Assembly: GCA_964450405.1 (NCBI GenBank)
Contig: CAYVCQ010000025.1
Location: 1 to 64,000 of the forward strand
DNA: 64,000 nt
From: WRGT01 sp964450405
GTDB taxonomy: Bacteria > Spirochaetota > UBA4802 > UBA5550
Direction: 5' to 3'
The notes below the pieces were generated by a model that searched no databases, had not been told where the DNA came from, and was given only the letters and a program-made list of their open reading frames with translations. Within the stretch, counting starts at the first letter, position 1. Every line of letters begins with the position of its first letter. The position numbers and the translations under genes were made by a program. Shown here one piece after another: positions 40,646 through 50,266 of the stretch.

Positions 40646-42045
40646 GCTGCAGAAATAGAAAACATTAAAAAACCATCTTTATAACTCTGCTTTATATCAT
40701 TCAGCCAGGATATATCGATTTTTATTCTTTCTGTTTTAAAAATAAATTTTATACCCGATGCATAATTGTTTTCAATTCCGTTATTCCCATTATGTATACC
40801 CCACTTAATTACTGGAGAGATGAAAAGAGTTCTCTTCATCGCCTCATAAACGATATCAACTCCAGCCACATTTCTCCATGATGTAATAGAAAAATCATTT
40901 TTCCTGCAGGCAAAAAACTGATCATAAACATATGTTTGAGAGAACCTCTCATCATCTGATATATAAAAACTGTTTCCGTTAAAAGAAAAAAAGAATCCAT
41001 AATAAAAAGGAATGTTAACCATATAATTCAATTTAAGCTTTGAAGAAGGTTTATCTACAATAAAATTCCACCCGGAAGAAAAATCAATTTCACAGGACAT
41101 AGTATCACTATAATCCATTCTGTATAAACTGTCATTGTAATTCAGTTTTAGTTGAAATCCCGAAAATGAAACTCCGCCATTATATCCGGGATAATCGATC
41201 AGTTCATCCTTTGTTCCTGAAAGAAAAAGCCCGATAGATGATGCACCACTAATGAAACAGTATCCTCCCCGCGAAGTGAGAGATTTATGTCTGTAGAAAT
41301 TTTCATCATCTGCAATGGAATCAATTCTGTCTGTTACATCTGCGGAAACAGTAAAATATGAACCACCTTCGATGCTGGCTGAATTAAAGAAAAGCGATCC
41401 CGCGCTAAATGACCTGTCTTCACGATGAAAAGATGATGACACCGACACGCCGGCAAGATAACCTGCGTAATTAATTTTAGATGTTAATTGAGGTATAACC
41501 CCGAAAATCGGACTTCTGTAAATTTTAGATTCCAGCTCAATAATTTTACCGGAACAATCAGCAATTAGAATGATTTCACCCTGCTCCCCTCTTGTAATAT
41601 TAACATTTAATTTCTTTAATTTAAATCTCTTTTTTGTCAATACCACATTTTCCCTAAGAGTAAACTCATTAAAAAGATCCCCTTTATTGAAAATGGAAAG
41701 AGCAATCTCACTTTTACCATGCATAATTCCCGTGACAATTACATCGGACACTATAGATTCATTAAAATAAAGATCAGCAGTTCCATCTTCATTCATTACA
41801 GCTTTTTTTATAAAGAATGCAGTATATCCTCTTTCATGATATCGCCCTGTTATATCTGCACAAATCTTTTTTATATCATTCCCGGTCAGTTTCTCTCCAT
41901 GCAATTCCAGAATATCATTAATAGCCACAGCGGAACTGCTCCCATGTATCCGGATTAAGTCCTGAACACCGTAGACCTCCACCCTGCAGAACAGCGCAGA
42001 GAGAATAACCATCAGAACAATTATAAATAGATTCTTATCTCTCAT
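40636..42045 (-). CDS. POTRA-containing outer-membrane beta-barrel protein
   Basis: A 469-residue exported protein with a signal peptide (residues 1-26). Residues 28-105 resemble one POTRA domain (ITGRYHERGYTAFFIKKAVM, then SIVSDVIVTG), as in BamA and two-partner transporters. From about residue 170 there are alternating aromatic strands typical of a 12-16-strand barrel, ending in a hydrophobic residue (AAYL). It could be a small Omp85/TpsB-like translocon. It overlaps the upstream LolA-like gene by 11 bases, so the two are coupled. Confidence 0.72.
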   Translation of the reverse strand: MRDKNLFIIVLMVILSALFCRVEVYGVQDLIRIHGSSSAVAINDILELHGEKLTGNDIKKICADITGRYHERGYTAFFIKKAVMNEDGTADLYFNESIVSDVIVTGIMHGKSEIALSIFNKGDLFNEFTLRENVVLTKKRFKLKKLNVNITRGEQGEIILIADCSGKIIELESKIYRSPIFGVIPQLTSKINYAGYLAGVSVSSSFHREDRSFSAGSLFFNSASIEGGSYFTVSADVTDRIDSIADDENFYRHKSLTSRGGYCFISGASSIGLFLSGTKDELIDYPGYNGGVSFSGFQLKLNYNDSLYRMDYSDTMSCEIDFSSGWNFIVDKPSSKLKLNYMVNIPFYYGFFFSFNGNSFYISDDERFSQTYVYDQFFACRKNDFSITSWRNVAGVDIVYEAMKRTLFISPVIKWGIHNGNNGIENNYASGIKFIFKTERIKIDISWLNDIKQSYKDGFLMFSISAAYL

Positions 42046-42781
42046 TTAAAGTCCGGACTTTCATATCTGGTGTAATTTTAAACTTAAAGAGATCTTTATC
42101 TGCAGGAGAGTTTATGATCATATTACTGTATTCCGTTAAAGTATGAACTATTCCGGTGGAAGTTCTCGCCTTAAGTTCAATTGCAGATGGTATATATACA
42201 CCATCAATCCGGACATGATCAATATAATCCTCTTTCATTATTTCACGTCCCGATTCATCAAGCATAATCTTCCTTTTTATAATGTTCAAAACCGGATCAA
42301 CATATAAAACAATTTTAGTTTTCTCTTTTTTAGTGGTAATAGTATAAATCTCAGCAGTTTTAAAAAATGAATACAACCTCATTCCCTGAGAAACTACATT
42401 AATATCATTTAAATATCCCGCCGGTATTACATTCATCACAGCAGGGATTGGACCTCTGTTATCAACATCTTTACCGGACACGAAGAGAAGTTTACGGTCA
42501 TTGTAATACCAGAAGAGACCGCCATCATTTACAACTACAGTCTGGCTTTCAGGTTTAATATAATCAATCCTGATAAAACCCTTTGAAGCTGCAAAATAAT
42601 TTCCGGTATAAAACTCAGTTGATCCATCTTCAAGATATATATGCTGGGTAATTGACGCCTTGATGGTCTTAACCGAAAGATAATCTTCAATGATTTTTCT
42701 GAACTCCGGAGTTTCTCCACTCAGAGGATGAAATATCGAGGAGAAAGTTATTATAAAAAATACTATATAGCTTTTCTTCAC
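42035..42781 (-). CDS. LolA-like lipoprotein carrier
   Basis: A 248-residue exported protein with a signal peptide (residues 1-22). The LolA pattern is clear: TIKASITQHIYLEDG, FIRIDYIKPESQTVVVNDGGLFWYYN and LYVDPVLNIIKRKIM form the half-barrel strands. It would carry lipoproteins across the periplasm. It is unusually coupled (11-base overlap) to a POTRA barrel gene, suggesting dedicated cargo delivery to that barrel. Confidence 0.85.
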   Translation of the reverse strand: MKKSYIVFFIITFSSIFHPLSGETPEFRKIIEDYLSVKTIKASITQHIYLEDGSTEFYTGNYFAASKGFIRIDYIKPESQTVVVNDGGLFWYYNDRKLLFVSGKDVDNRGPIPAVMNVIPAGYLNDINVVSQGMRLYSFFKTAEIYTITTKKEKTKIVLYVDPVLNIIKRKIMLDESGREIMKEDYIDHVRIDGVYIPSAIELKARTSTGIVHTLTEYSNMIINSPADKDLFKFKITPDMKVRTLNER

Positions 42782-42833
42782 ACGTTTACCTTACAATTAT
42801 CCGTTACCAGTTTAACTGGTTTTAAATTCTAAA

Positions 42834-43928
42834 TCAGCGTGAAATAACAACGCGGAAACCACCATCGCCGGCATTAGCACCGGGATAAAGCCAGCCCCGA
42901 CAAGCGGAACGGTGACCAAAACCGCTATTATTCCATGAGCCTCCACGCAGACTGCGATCGCTTCCCTTTAAAGCGCCATCTGGATTCTTTGACGTACTGT
43001 TTTGATAATAGTTTTCATCATACCAATCAGTACACCATTCCCATACATTTCCACTCATATCATATAAACCGAAGGCATTAGGCTTCTTCCGGCCGACAGG
43101 ATTCGTTTGACCACCTGAATTATCGGAATACCAGCAAAAACCTCCGTCCATTTTATCTCCCCAATAATACTTTGTACTTGAGCCGCCCCGGCAGGCGTAT
43201 TCCCATTCTGCTTCAGTAGGCAAACGAAATCCGTTTCCTCCAAGTATTGTTACCGTAATATTATCACTGAAAAAACCCTTTTCAATTACATATTTATAAT
43301 ATGGCTTTAGTCCATTCTTTTCGCTGAGTTTATTGCAGAATTCAACCGCATCCTCCCACCTCACCTGCTCTACCGGCATACTTGCCAGGTCAGGCCCTGT
43401 CACTGCAAAATTACTCGGATTCACACCCATAATCTCTTCATACTGCTTCTGGGTTACCTCATACTTACCTATCAAGAAACCATCTAGTGTTACTTTGTGA
43501 AGAGGTCTTTCATCATACGATTCATCTGATCCCATTTGAAAGGTTCCACCGGGAATTTTTACCATCTCTATATTACCAATTGTTTTTATTTCACCTGATT
43601 TTCCTTCCGGTTCATTTTTGATAACGGCATCTTTGCTGAACCGGTATACCGTCATCCCCGGACTCAGCTCGGAGAGTTTGCCCTTCCCTCTAATTCTGCA
43701 TTTTGATGTTGTCATCATCGGAAAAGTTGCCTCAAGGATTATCTTGCCACTTTCTGTCCGGATCTCAAGAAGTTCTCCCATCTTCAGATCCGTTCCCGAC
43801 TTTGAGTTTACTATAACTTCCTTACTGGTGGAGTTTATACTGACGATTTCGCCTATTTCTTTATCTGCGGCTGTTGTAATTCCTGTTAAAATGAGTATTG
43901 CAGCTGCACATAAAAGTATTTTTTTCAT
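42834..43928 (-). CDS. Exported SUMF1/FGE-fold protein lacking the FGE cysteines
   Basis: A 364-residue exported protein: signal peptide 1-20, a beta-rich N-terminal region (about 22-100), then an SUMF1/FGE-sulfatase domain (about 118-364) with IPGGTFQMGSDESYDERP, PVEQVRWEDAVEFCNKLS, RLPTEAEWEYACRGG, YDMSGNVWEWCTDWY and the terminal GGFRVV. True formylglycine-generating enzymes have two catalytic Cys after RGGSW; here that segment reads RGGSWNNSGFGHRSACRGW, with only one Cys in a different place. A C-type-lectin-like binding role is more likely than sulfatase activation. Confidence 0.85.
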   Translation of the reverse strand: MKKILLCAAAILILTGITTAADKEIGEIVSINSTSKEVIVNSKSGTDLKMGELLEIRTESGKIILEATFPMMTTSKCRIRGKGKLSELSPGMTVYRFSKDAVIKNEPEGKSGEIKTIGNIEMVKIPGGTFQMGSDESYDERPLHKVTLDGFLIGKYEVTQKQYEEIMGVNPSNFAVTGPDLASMPVEQVRWEDAVEFCNKLSEKNGLKPYYKYVIEKGFFSDNITVTILGGNGFRLPTEAEWEYACRGGSSTKYYWGDKMDGGFCWYSDNSGGQTNPVGRKKPNAFGLYDMSGNVWEWCTDWYDENYYQNSTSKNPDGALKGSDRSLRGGSWNNSGFGHRSACRGWLYPGANAGDGGFRVVISR

Positions 43929-44233
43929 AAAAATTTTTCTCCATTACTTATCCGGTAAATTTATGTTATTGGAGTGATATTATTTAGAGGTGTCAAGAGG
44001 AAACTTAAAAGACCGAATAAGATAGTTACAGCTCTCATCACGGGATAAGAATCAGGTGCACGGAGATGCATTGATCTAACACTTCATACTAATTACCTGC
44101 TAAATCTCTAATAATATCAATACTGAATATATTTTCCTTGAAAAAATACATAACGTTTCTGCACCTATTAAACAGCAGTAAAATATAATTAGTAAATAAT
44201 TTTCAGCAAATATACTCAAATGGTAAATATAAA
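43929..44233. other. Intergenic between divergent SUMF1-like gene and mfd
   Basis: About 300 AT-rich bases that must hold promoters for both neighbours. No consensus promoter, repeat or RNA gene stands out. There is no good ribosome site before the mfd ATG. Confidence 0.4.
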
Positions 44234-47200
44234 ATGATACTTAAAGATATCTGCACCAGAATTATCTCTTCAAATGAATTCATGGATTTGAATCTTAAAC
44301 AGCCTGGCGCTCAGTCGATCGAGGGGATATCCCCTGCTTCATTTCCTCTGATAATTTCATCAATTTTCCATGCGCGGAATAATCAGACATTTATTATAAC
44401 AGAAAACATACAGCAGATGAATGACCTTTATCTTGATCTTACATGTTTTATCGATGAACAGTATCTCTACAAGTTTCCACCATGGGAAACTCTTCCCTAC
44501 GAGTTTATGTCACCGCCGGAATCTATTGAAAGAGACAGAATTAAGTCTATCTATAAACTAATCTCGGGAACACCTAATGTAATCATAGCTACAGTTGATT
44601 CAGTGATACGCAAACTCCCGGCAGAAAATTTTTTCATAAAGAAAGGACTGACCCTGACAGCAGATGAAGAATATCCCTTTGATGATATTATATCTACACT
44701 TGTCCAATACGGCTACACTCGTGAGACCAGGGTTGATTCCTTCGGACAGTTTTCAGTCAAAGGTAGCATAATCGACATTCATCTGTCATCATTTGAGAAT
44801 CCGGTCAGACTCGACTTTTTCGGTGACACACTTGAGTCGGTGAGAGAGTTTGACATAGAGACACAGCTTTCAGCAGGATTGGATAAACACCTCGAAATAG
44901 TAATATACCCCAGAAGAGAACTTATTTTTTTTGCGAAGGAAAAAAATGCTCTAAGAGATAAGCTTAGAACAAAGTTCAATGACTCGATGGACCTCCCGGA
45001 TGATTTCACCCGCTGGCTTAATAGTGATATTCAGGTTGAAAAAATTCCCGGCATCGAAGATTACTATCACGAAATTATAGATTCATGTTCTATTATAGAT
45101 TTTCTCAAAAACGATGCATCAATAATACTTCTCGAGTGGCCTGCACTTATTTCAAGAAAAAACAGAACCGTCAAAAACTACGAGGACCTTTACGAGCGTA
45201 AACAGAAAGAGACCTACTGCACTGCACCATCCACGCTGCTGAATCCTGATGTAATGGAACTTGTGCAGAAAAAGTCTATATCACTGCAGACATTTACAGC
45301 AAGCTCCGGTGCATTCAACTGGAAGATGAAAAGTATAAAAAACTATCAGGGTAAAATCAAATCCGTACGGGATGAGATCGAGGAAAAAGTTTCGGATGGA
45401 TGGGATATCATCATAACCACTTCTTTCGAGGGACAAGCCAGAAGATTAAGTGATCTCTTCTCGGAACTTAGTCAGGATGGAAACTTTGAGAACTACAATC
45501 CGGAAGCATCGGTGAACATCGTAATCTCTCCGCTAAGTACAGGTGTTGAACTGAGCGAGACTAAAACTCTCATTATAACAGATCATGAAATATTCGGAAA
45601 GAGTTACCGCAAGAGAAAACACTTCAAAAGCAAATCATCGCGACCCATCGAGACTTTCCTCGATCTCAAACCCGGAGATTACGTTGTACATATCAACCAT
45701 GGAATAGGAATCTTTAAAAGCATAGAGAGGATGACCGCAGGCGGAGTTGAACGGGATTTCATTCTGATAGACTACGCTGAAGAGGACAAACTCTACGTCT
45801 CCCTTGACCAGATAAGTCTTGTACAGAAATATATCGGGACCGAAGGCCGGAAGCCGCGTATTGATGCGCTTGGTAAAAAATCAGCATGGAACAAGATTAA
45901 ACAGCGCGTAAAAGAATCTGTAGAAGCGATAGCTCACGAGCTGATCAAGATTTACTCAAAACGAAGCGCGCTTCAGGGATTCAGATTTCCGCCGGACACT
46001 CAGTGGCAGGAGGAGTTTGAATCACTTTTTGAATTTGAAGAAACACCGGATCAGCTCACCGCAATTGAAGACGTCAAGGATGACATGGAAACAGACAAGC
46101 CCATGGACAGACTCGTCTGCGGCGACGTAGGATTCGGAAAAACCGAGGTTGCAATAAGAGCATCGTTCAAAGCGGTAATGGCAGGTAAACAGGTTGCAAT
46201 ACTTGTTCCCACAACTATTCTTGCAATGCAGCATTTTGAAACCTTTAAAAAGCGGTTCAGCGGATACCCTATTACAGTGGATATGATTTCACGATTCCGG
46301 ACAAAGGGTGAGATTATAAAAATAAAAAGCAAACTCGCAAGTGCCGAGATTGATATAATAATCGGAACGCACGCCATTCTTTCCGCAGATGTAAACATTA
46401 AAAATATCGGTCTGCTGATCATTGATGAGGAACAGCGCTTTGGTGTAAAACATAAAGAGCAGCTGAAGAGATTCAGAACTATTGTTGATGTTCTGACCCT
46501 CTCTGCAACACCGATTCCAAGAACTCTCCATATTTCCATGTCCGGCATTAGAGATTTAACTATAATAGCAACTCCCCCTGAAAGCCGTCAGGCAATTGAA
46601 ACATATGTGCTAGAAGAAAATCCCGACATATTGAGAGAGGCTATTCTCAATGAGATCAGCCGCGGCGGACAGATTTTTTATGTATACAACAGAGTCCAGA
46701 CAATTGAAACACAGATGATACTGCTTAAAAATCTGGTACCGGAGGCAACTTTCTGTGTTGCTCACGGACAGATGCATGAACATGAACTTGAAGATATCAT
46801 GATAGACTTCATGAACAAAAAATATGACGTGCTAATAAGCACTACGATTATAGAATCCGGACTTGACATACCCAACGTAAACACAATCATCATCAACAGA
46901 GCTGATACATTTGGTCTATCACAGCTCTATCAGCTGAAAGGAAGAGTCGGCCGTTCCACAAGGCAGGCATACGCATATCTCTTCTATCCCAGACATGCAT
47001 CATTGACCGAAGAGGCGCAGAAACGTTTACAGGTCATTGCCGAATACTCCGAACTTGGAAGCGGATTTAAAATCGCCATGAAAGATCTCGAAATAAGAGG
47101 TGCCGGAAATATTCTTGGACACGAACAGTCCGGCAGTATAATGGAAGTCGGATTTGATCTCTATTGCCAGATGCTTGAAGATGAAATAAAAATACTCAAA

Positions 47201-47659
47201 GGTGAGGAGATTAAAGAATACTTCCGGACATCCCTCTTTATCAAAACCGACTTTTTTATACCGGATTCCTACATGAATGATGATAAACAGAAAATTGAAT
47301 TCTACAAAAGATTTGAATCCTGCGAGACAGTAAAAGAAGTTGATATACTTGAAACTGAATTAATCGACCGATTCGGCACCCCTCCGCCAGAGGTAAAAAC
47401 ACTTGTTGAACTCGAAAGAATCCGGGCAATCTCATCTTCACTTAAAATAAGTGAGATACTTGAAGAAAATAACAAAATCAGAATAAGAATATCCACTTTC
47501 TGTATTATTCCCGGAGAAAAACTCGCTTCATCAATTTCGAAGGATAATAGACTATCTCTTGATCCTAAAGATCCCGAGATGCTGATCTTCAGTTATACCG
47601 AAAAAGACCCTGAAAAAAAGTTACTTGAATTAAAAAAATGGTTGCAACAATTTATGTAA
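44234..47659 (+). CDS. mfd: Transcription-repair coupling factor Mfd
   Basis: A 1141-residue protein of full length. The UvrB-like N-terminal part contains YKFPPWETLPYEFMSP. The RNA-polymerase-interaction region holds GDYVVHINHGIGIFKSIE. The RecG-like translocase has the P-loop GDVGFGKTEVA, the DEEQRFGVKHKEQ box, LSATPIPRTLH, SGLDIPNVNTIIINRA and QLYQLKGRVGRS. The C-terminal TRCF domain ends the protein. Mfd removes stalled RNA polymerase at lesions and recruits UvrA. Confidence 0.98.
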   Translation: MILKDICTRIISSNEFMDLNLKQPGAQSIEGISPASFPLIISSIFHARNNQTFIITENIQQMNDLYLDLTCFIDEQYLYKFPPWETLPYEFMSPPESIERDRIKSIYKLISGTPNVIIATVDSVIRKLPAENFFIKKGLTLTADEEYPFDDIISTLVQYGYTRETRVDSFGQFSVKGSIIDIHLSSFENPVRLDFFGDTLESVREFDIETQLSAGLDKHLEIVIYPRRELIFFAKEKNALRDKLRTKFNDSMDLPDDFTRWLNSDIQVEKIPGIEDYYHEIIDSCSIIDFLKNDASIILLEWPALISRKNRTVKNYEDLYERKQKETYCTAPSTLLNPDVMELVQKKSISLQTFTASSGAFNWKMKSIKNYQGKIKSVRDEIEEKVSDGWDIIITTSFEGQARRLSDLFSELSQDGNFENYNPEASVNIVISPLSTGVELSETKTLIITDHEIFGKSYRKRKHFKSKSSRPIETFLDLKPGDYVVHINHGIGIFKSIERMTAGGVERDFILIDYAEEDKLYVSLDQISLVQKYIGTEGRKPRIDALGKKSAWNKIKQRVKESVEAIAHELIKIYSKRSALQGFRFPPDTQWQEEFESLFEFEETPDQLTAIEDVKDDMETDKPMDRLVCGDVGFGKTEVAIRASFKAVMAGKQVAILVPTTILAMQHFETFKKRFSGYPITVDMISRFRTKGEIIKIKSKLASAEIDIIIGTHAILSADVNIKNIGLLIIDEEQRFGVKHKEQLKRFRTIVDVLTLSATPIPRTLHISMSGIRDLTIIATPPESRQAIETYVLEENPDILREAILNEISRGGQIFYVYNRVQTIETQMILLKNLVPEATFCVAHGQMHEHELEDIMIDFMNKKYDVLISTTIIESGLDIPNVNTIIINRADTFGLSQLYQLKGRVGRSTRQAYAYLFYPRHASLTEEAQKRLQVIAEYSELGSGFKIAMKDLEIRGAGNILGHEQSGSIMEVGFDLYCQMLEDEIKILKGEEIKEYFRTSLFIKTDFFIPDSYMNDDKQKIEFYKRFESCETVKEVDILETELIDRFGTPPPEVKTLVELERIRAISSSLKISEILEENNKIRIRISTFCIIPGEKLASSISKDNRLSLDPKDPEMLIFSYTEKDPEKKLLELKKWLQQFM

Positions 47660-47822
47660 CTAAATTGATAATTAGACACATACTTAAATAACTTCAGGAA
47701 AATGTAACTGCTCATATTTTAGTGATAGTTTATTCTCAGTATCTTTTAATAGTGCATGAATAATTTATCACCTCAACTTTGAACAATTACAGAAAAATTT
47801 TAATAAAAACTAAGGACGAAAT

Positions 47823-48464
47823 ATGAAAATCAAACATTTATTAACAATCTCTATTATAACTATGCTTATAATTCCACAAATATCCTGTAAAAAGGAATGG
47901 GCTGCAAAAATTGACGATGATACAATTTCAATGGAAGATTTCAACAAATTCTATTATCTTCAAACCAAAATGATGGCCAATGTTGAAACCAATGAGGAAG
48001 TTGACAAGCTTGCTGAAAATCCTGCATATGCAAATCATCCTCTTTTAAGCAAACCGGGTTTCCTTGATCACCTGATAGCACAGAAAGTTCTTTATAAAAA
48101 AGCAATGGATGACAAAGCAATTGACCACAAGGAACTTGACACTGTAATAGAGATGATAAAAATCCAGACAGTTGCTCAATACTACCTTGGAAAGAAATTA
48201 AAAGATAAAATTACAGTATCTGATGAAGAGGTTAATGCTGTTTATAATGAAAACAAATCCAAATTTGCAGGAAGAACTGCAGATGAAGCCACAGCATATA
48301 TCAAACAGCAGATTTTTGCACAGAAATCAAAACAGGAGACAAATAAATACATCCTTGAACTTTTAGCTGAGTATAAAATCAATAAAGAGGGATTTAAAGA
48401 ATCTCAAAGCAAGGCTGAAAAAAAATCAGCTCCGGTTGAAGTAAAACCTGAAGAGAAAAAGTAA
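47823..48464 (+). CDS. SurA-N-like chaperone lipoprotein
   Basis: A 213-residue lipoprotein with lipobox at IPQISC (Cys about 22). The mature part is the SurA/PpiD N-terminal type: an AAKIDDDTISMEDFNKFYY start, then LLSKPGFLDHLIAQKVLYKKA and TVSDEEVNAVYNENKSKF. No PPIase domain follows, and the C-terminus is a lysine- and glutamate-rich tail. It probably binds unfolded outer-membrane proteins in the periplasm. A terminator follows, so it is monocistronic. Confidence 0.8.
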   Translation: MKIKHLLTISIITMLIIPQISCKKEWAAKIDDDTISMEDFNKFYYLQTKMMANVETNEEVDKLAENPAYANHPLLSKPGFLDHLIAQKVLYKKAMDDKAIDHKELDTVIEMIKIQTVAQYYLGKKLKDKITVSDEEVNAVYNENKSKFAGRTADEATAYIKQQIFAQKSKQETNKYILELLAEYKINKEGFKESQSKAEKKSAPVEVKPEEKK

Positions 48465-48488
48465 AATAAATATCATTATTGTATAAAA

Positions 48489-48520
48489 GAAAACCCTGCA
48501 GTTCCGCAGGGTTTTCTTTT
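48489..48520 (+). terminator. Rho-independent terminator
   Basis: GAAAACCCTGC (48489-48499) pairs perfectly with GCAGGGTTTTC (48506-48516) around AGTTCC, followed by TTTT. Confidence 0.88.
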
Positions 48521-48576
48521 CTTAAAAAATTAAACTTTATTAAAATAAACAAATAAAAAAAATAACAAATTTAATA

Positions 48577-48606
48577 TTGACTATTATATTGAATTAATGG
48601 TAATAT
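48577..48606 (+). promoter_or_regulatory. Probable sigma-70 promoter for the lipoprotein pair
   Basis: TTGACT at 48577-48582 and TAATAT at 48601-48606 with an 18-base spacer. A leader of about 27 bases contains the GAGGTAG ribosome site of the gene at 48640. Confidence 0.45.
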
Positions 48607-48639
48607 ATTAATTACAAATATTTTAAATGAGGTAGCTAC

Positions 48640-49209
48640 ATGACACCGGTAAGCCATTTAAAAAAAATAGTCATTTTCATTTTAACTTCTATTTTTCTTA
48701 TCTCCTGCAGTTCTAAAAAAGGTCTTATTTATTCTTCAGGTAAATTATCATCTAATTCAAAAATTGCAGTAATCATCGACTCTCCGAATAACATCAAAAA
48801 TGCTGTTCTTGTATCTTTTCTTAAACAGGGATTCAAGGTAAAAGGGGTAAATTCCTCTGATTTATACACAATGAAAGACGTTTATGACATTTCAGATGTT
48901 AAAAAACTCTCATATAATATCTCAGAAGAGAATATTTCCACAGTTCAAAAATCATATGACAATATTTATAAGCTTCATGTATATAATTTCGAACTGAGCA
49001 AGGCTGAAGTTCTTAAACAGATAAGGACCGAATGGGATGTTGAATATCTCGTTCTTCTTGATCTTAAGGAATGGGAAAAGGTCAGCTGGGCAAGAGTTAT
49101 AAATTTAAAAACTTTCGAAATTGACTTCATTGAAAATTATCCCACAGCATACGGTGATAATATTGAAACAATTTCCGACCATTTTATTAAAAACATAACC
49201 GGAAAATAA
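48640..49209 (+). CDS. Lipoprotein sharing a module with the next gene
   Basis: A 189-residue lipoprotein (lipobox FLISC, Cys about 23). The mature part (NSKIAVIIDS..., FLKQGFKVKGVNSSDLYTMKD..., VEYLVLLDLKEWEKVSWARVINLKT) matches, block for block, the C-terminal half of the protein encoded immediately downstream. No named family was recognised; the alternating strands and helices recall CsgG/TolB-N-like folds. It is the first gene of a two-gene operon, with the next start 5 bases after its stop. Confidence 0.75.
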   Translation: MTPVSHLKKIVIFILTSIFLISCSSKKGLIYSSGKLSSNSKIAVIIDSPNNIKNAVLVSFLKQGFKVKGVNSSDLYTMKDVYDISDVKKLSYNISEENISTVQKSYDNIYKLHVYNFELSKAEVLKQIRTEWDVEYLVLLDLKEWEKVSWARVINLKTFEIDFIENYPTAYGDNIETISDHFIKNITGK

Positions 49210-49214
49210 TCAAA

Positions 49215-50252
49215 TTGAAATGCAGATTTTTACATATTATCTTCGCCATTTTGATTCTCTCATTTGCAGAAATTAATGCAGGAGCCGAAAGTGCAGCTTT
49301 CGGTTTCTTTATTAATGAATCAGGTAATGAATCCCTCGATTATCTCGAAAAGATATTACCAAACTCATTTGCCAGTGCTTTGAGTAATAAACATCACTTT
49401 GATATTATAAAACCAGCTCAAATCCCTGGCCTTATATCAACTGAGAATAATGGCTTAAAAAGGATTATCAAGGAAGAAGATCTCGAAGAAATTACAGACG
49501 ACATCAGTGCCGACTATTTTATTTACGGCAGTTTCAAACCTCTTGAAAATAATAAAATTAAGCTTACAATCAATGTTTATAAAAAAGGTACATCAAGTGT
49601 ATTCCAGTTTGAAGATACAGGTTACCTGGAGACAGAAATTTTTAAACTTGTAGATAAAATAGCCATTCAGATTAAAAATATTGCTAATGAGTCAATGATT
49701 TACAAGAGTGAACAAATTACTTCCAAATCTAAACTTGCAATACTTACGAATCTTGAAGGAGATGAATTGAACTCACTCTATTACGGGTTCTTAAGCAGCG
49801 GATTTAAAATTTCACTAACCCAGGGCAATGAAATTTACAGTTTGATGGATTCTGAACAGATAAAGAAGTTTTACCACTTCGGCGGAATTAACGCCTCATA
49901 TCATATGATTGACAGTAAAAAGGATGTACCACTCTGGTATGGTACCTGGTCCGGATCTGCATATTATAAAATGATTTCAGAAGAAAAAAGTGTTATAGAT
50001 AAATTTTCTTTTAACTACATCGATACTAAAACTGAAATTCTGAAAAAAATAAAAGCATCCAGCGGTGATTCCATTGACTACATCGTAATAATAGGTTTCG
50101 ATGATTCTAAATCAAACGCCTGGATTCGATGCCTCAGTTTAAAAGACAATAAACTTTTAATCACAGAAACAGGAATCGAAGGATCCTCCATCGATGAGAT
50201 TACTAAAAATATCATTAAAAGTATGACTACAGGCCTTCCGGAAAAGTCTTAA
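49215..50252 (+). CDS. Exported protein with TolB-N/CsgG-like and shared modules
   Basis: A 345-residue protein starting at TTG 49215, with a signal peptide (about 1-23, ending NAGAES). Residues 24-150 (FGFFINES..., FDIIKPAQIPGL..., ADYFIYGSFKPLENNKIKL) have the layout of a TolB-N/CsgG-like domain. Residues 165-345 repeat the module of the preceding lipoprotein (SKLAILTNL, YGFLSSGFKISLTQGNEIYSL, IDYIVIIGFDDSKSNAWIRCLSLK). Probable periplasmic partner of that lipoprotein, by context and homology. Confidence 0.75.
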   Translation: MKCRFLHIIFAILILSFAEINAGAESAAFGFFINESGNESLDYLEKILPNSFASALSNKHHFDIIKPAQIPGLISTENNGLKRIIKEEDLEEITDDISADYFIYGSFKPLENNKIKLTINVYKKGTSSVFQFEDTGYLETEIFKLVDKIAIQIKNIANESMIYKSEQITSKSKLAILTNLEGDELNSLYYGFLSSGFKISLTQGNEIYSLMDSEQIKKFYHFGGINASYHMIDSKKDVPLWYGTWSGSAYYKMISEEKSVIDKFSFNYIDTKTEILKKIKASSGDSIDYIVIIGFDDSKSNAWIRCLSLKDNKLLITETGIEGSSIDEITKNIIKSMTTGLPEKS

Positions 50253-50266
50253 ATAAGTTTCTATTT

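Noticed and set aside
42834..43928. Active sulfatase-activating formylglycine enzyme
   Set aside because: The two catalytic cysteines are not present at the expected place, and no sulfatase gene lies nearby.
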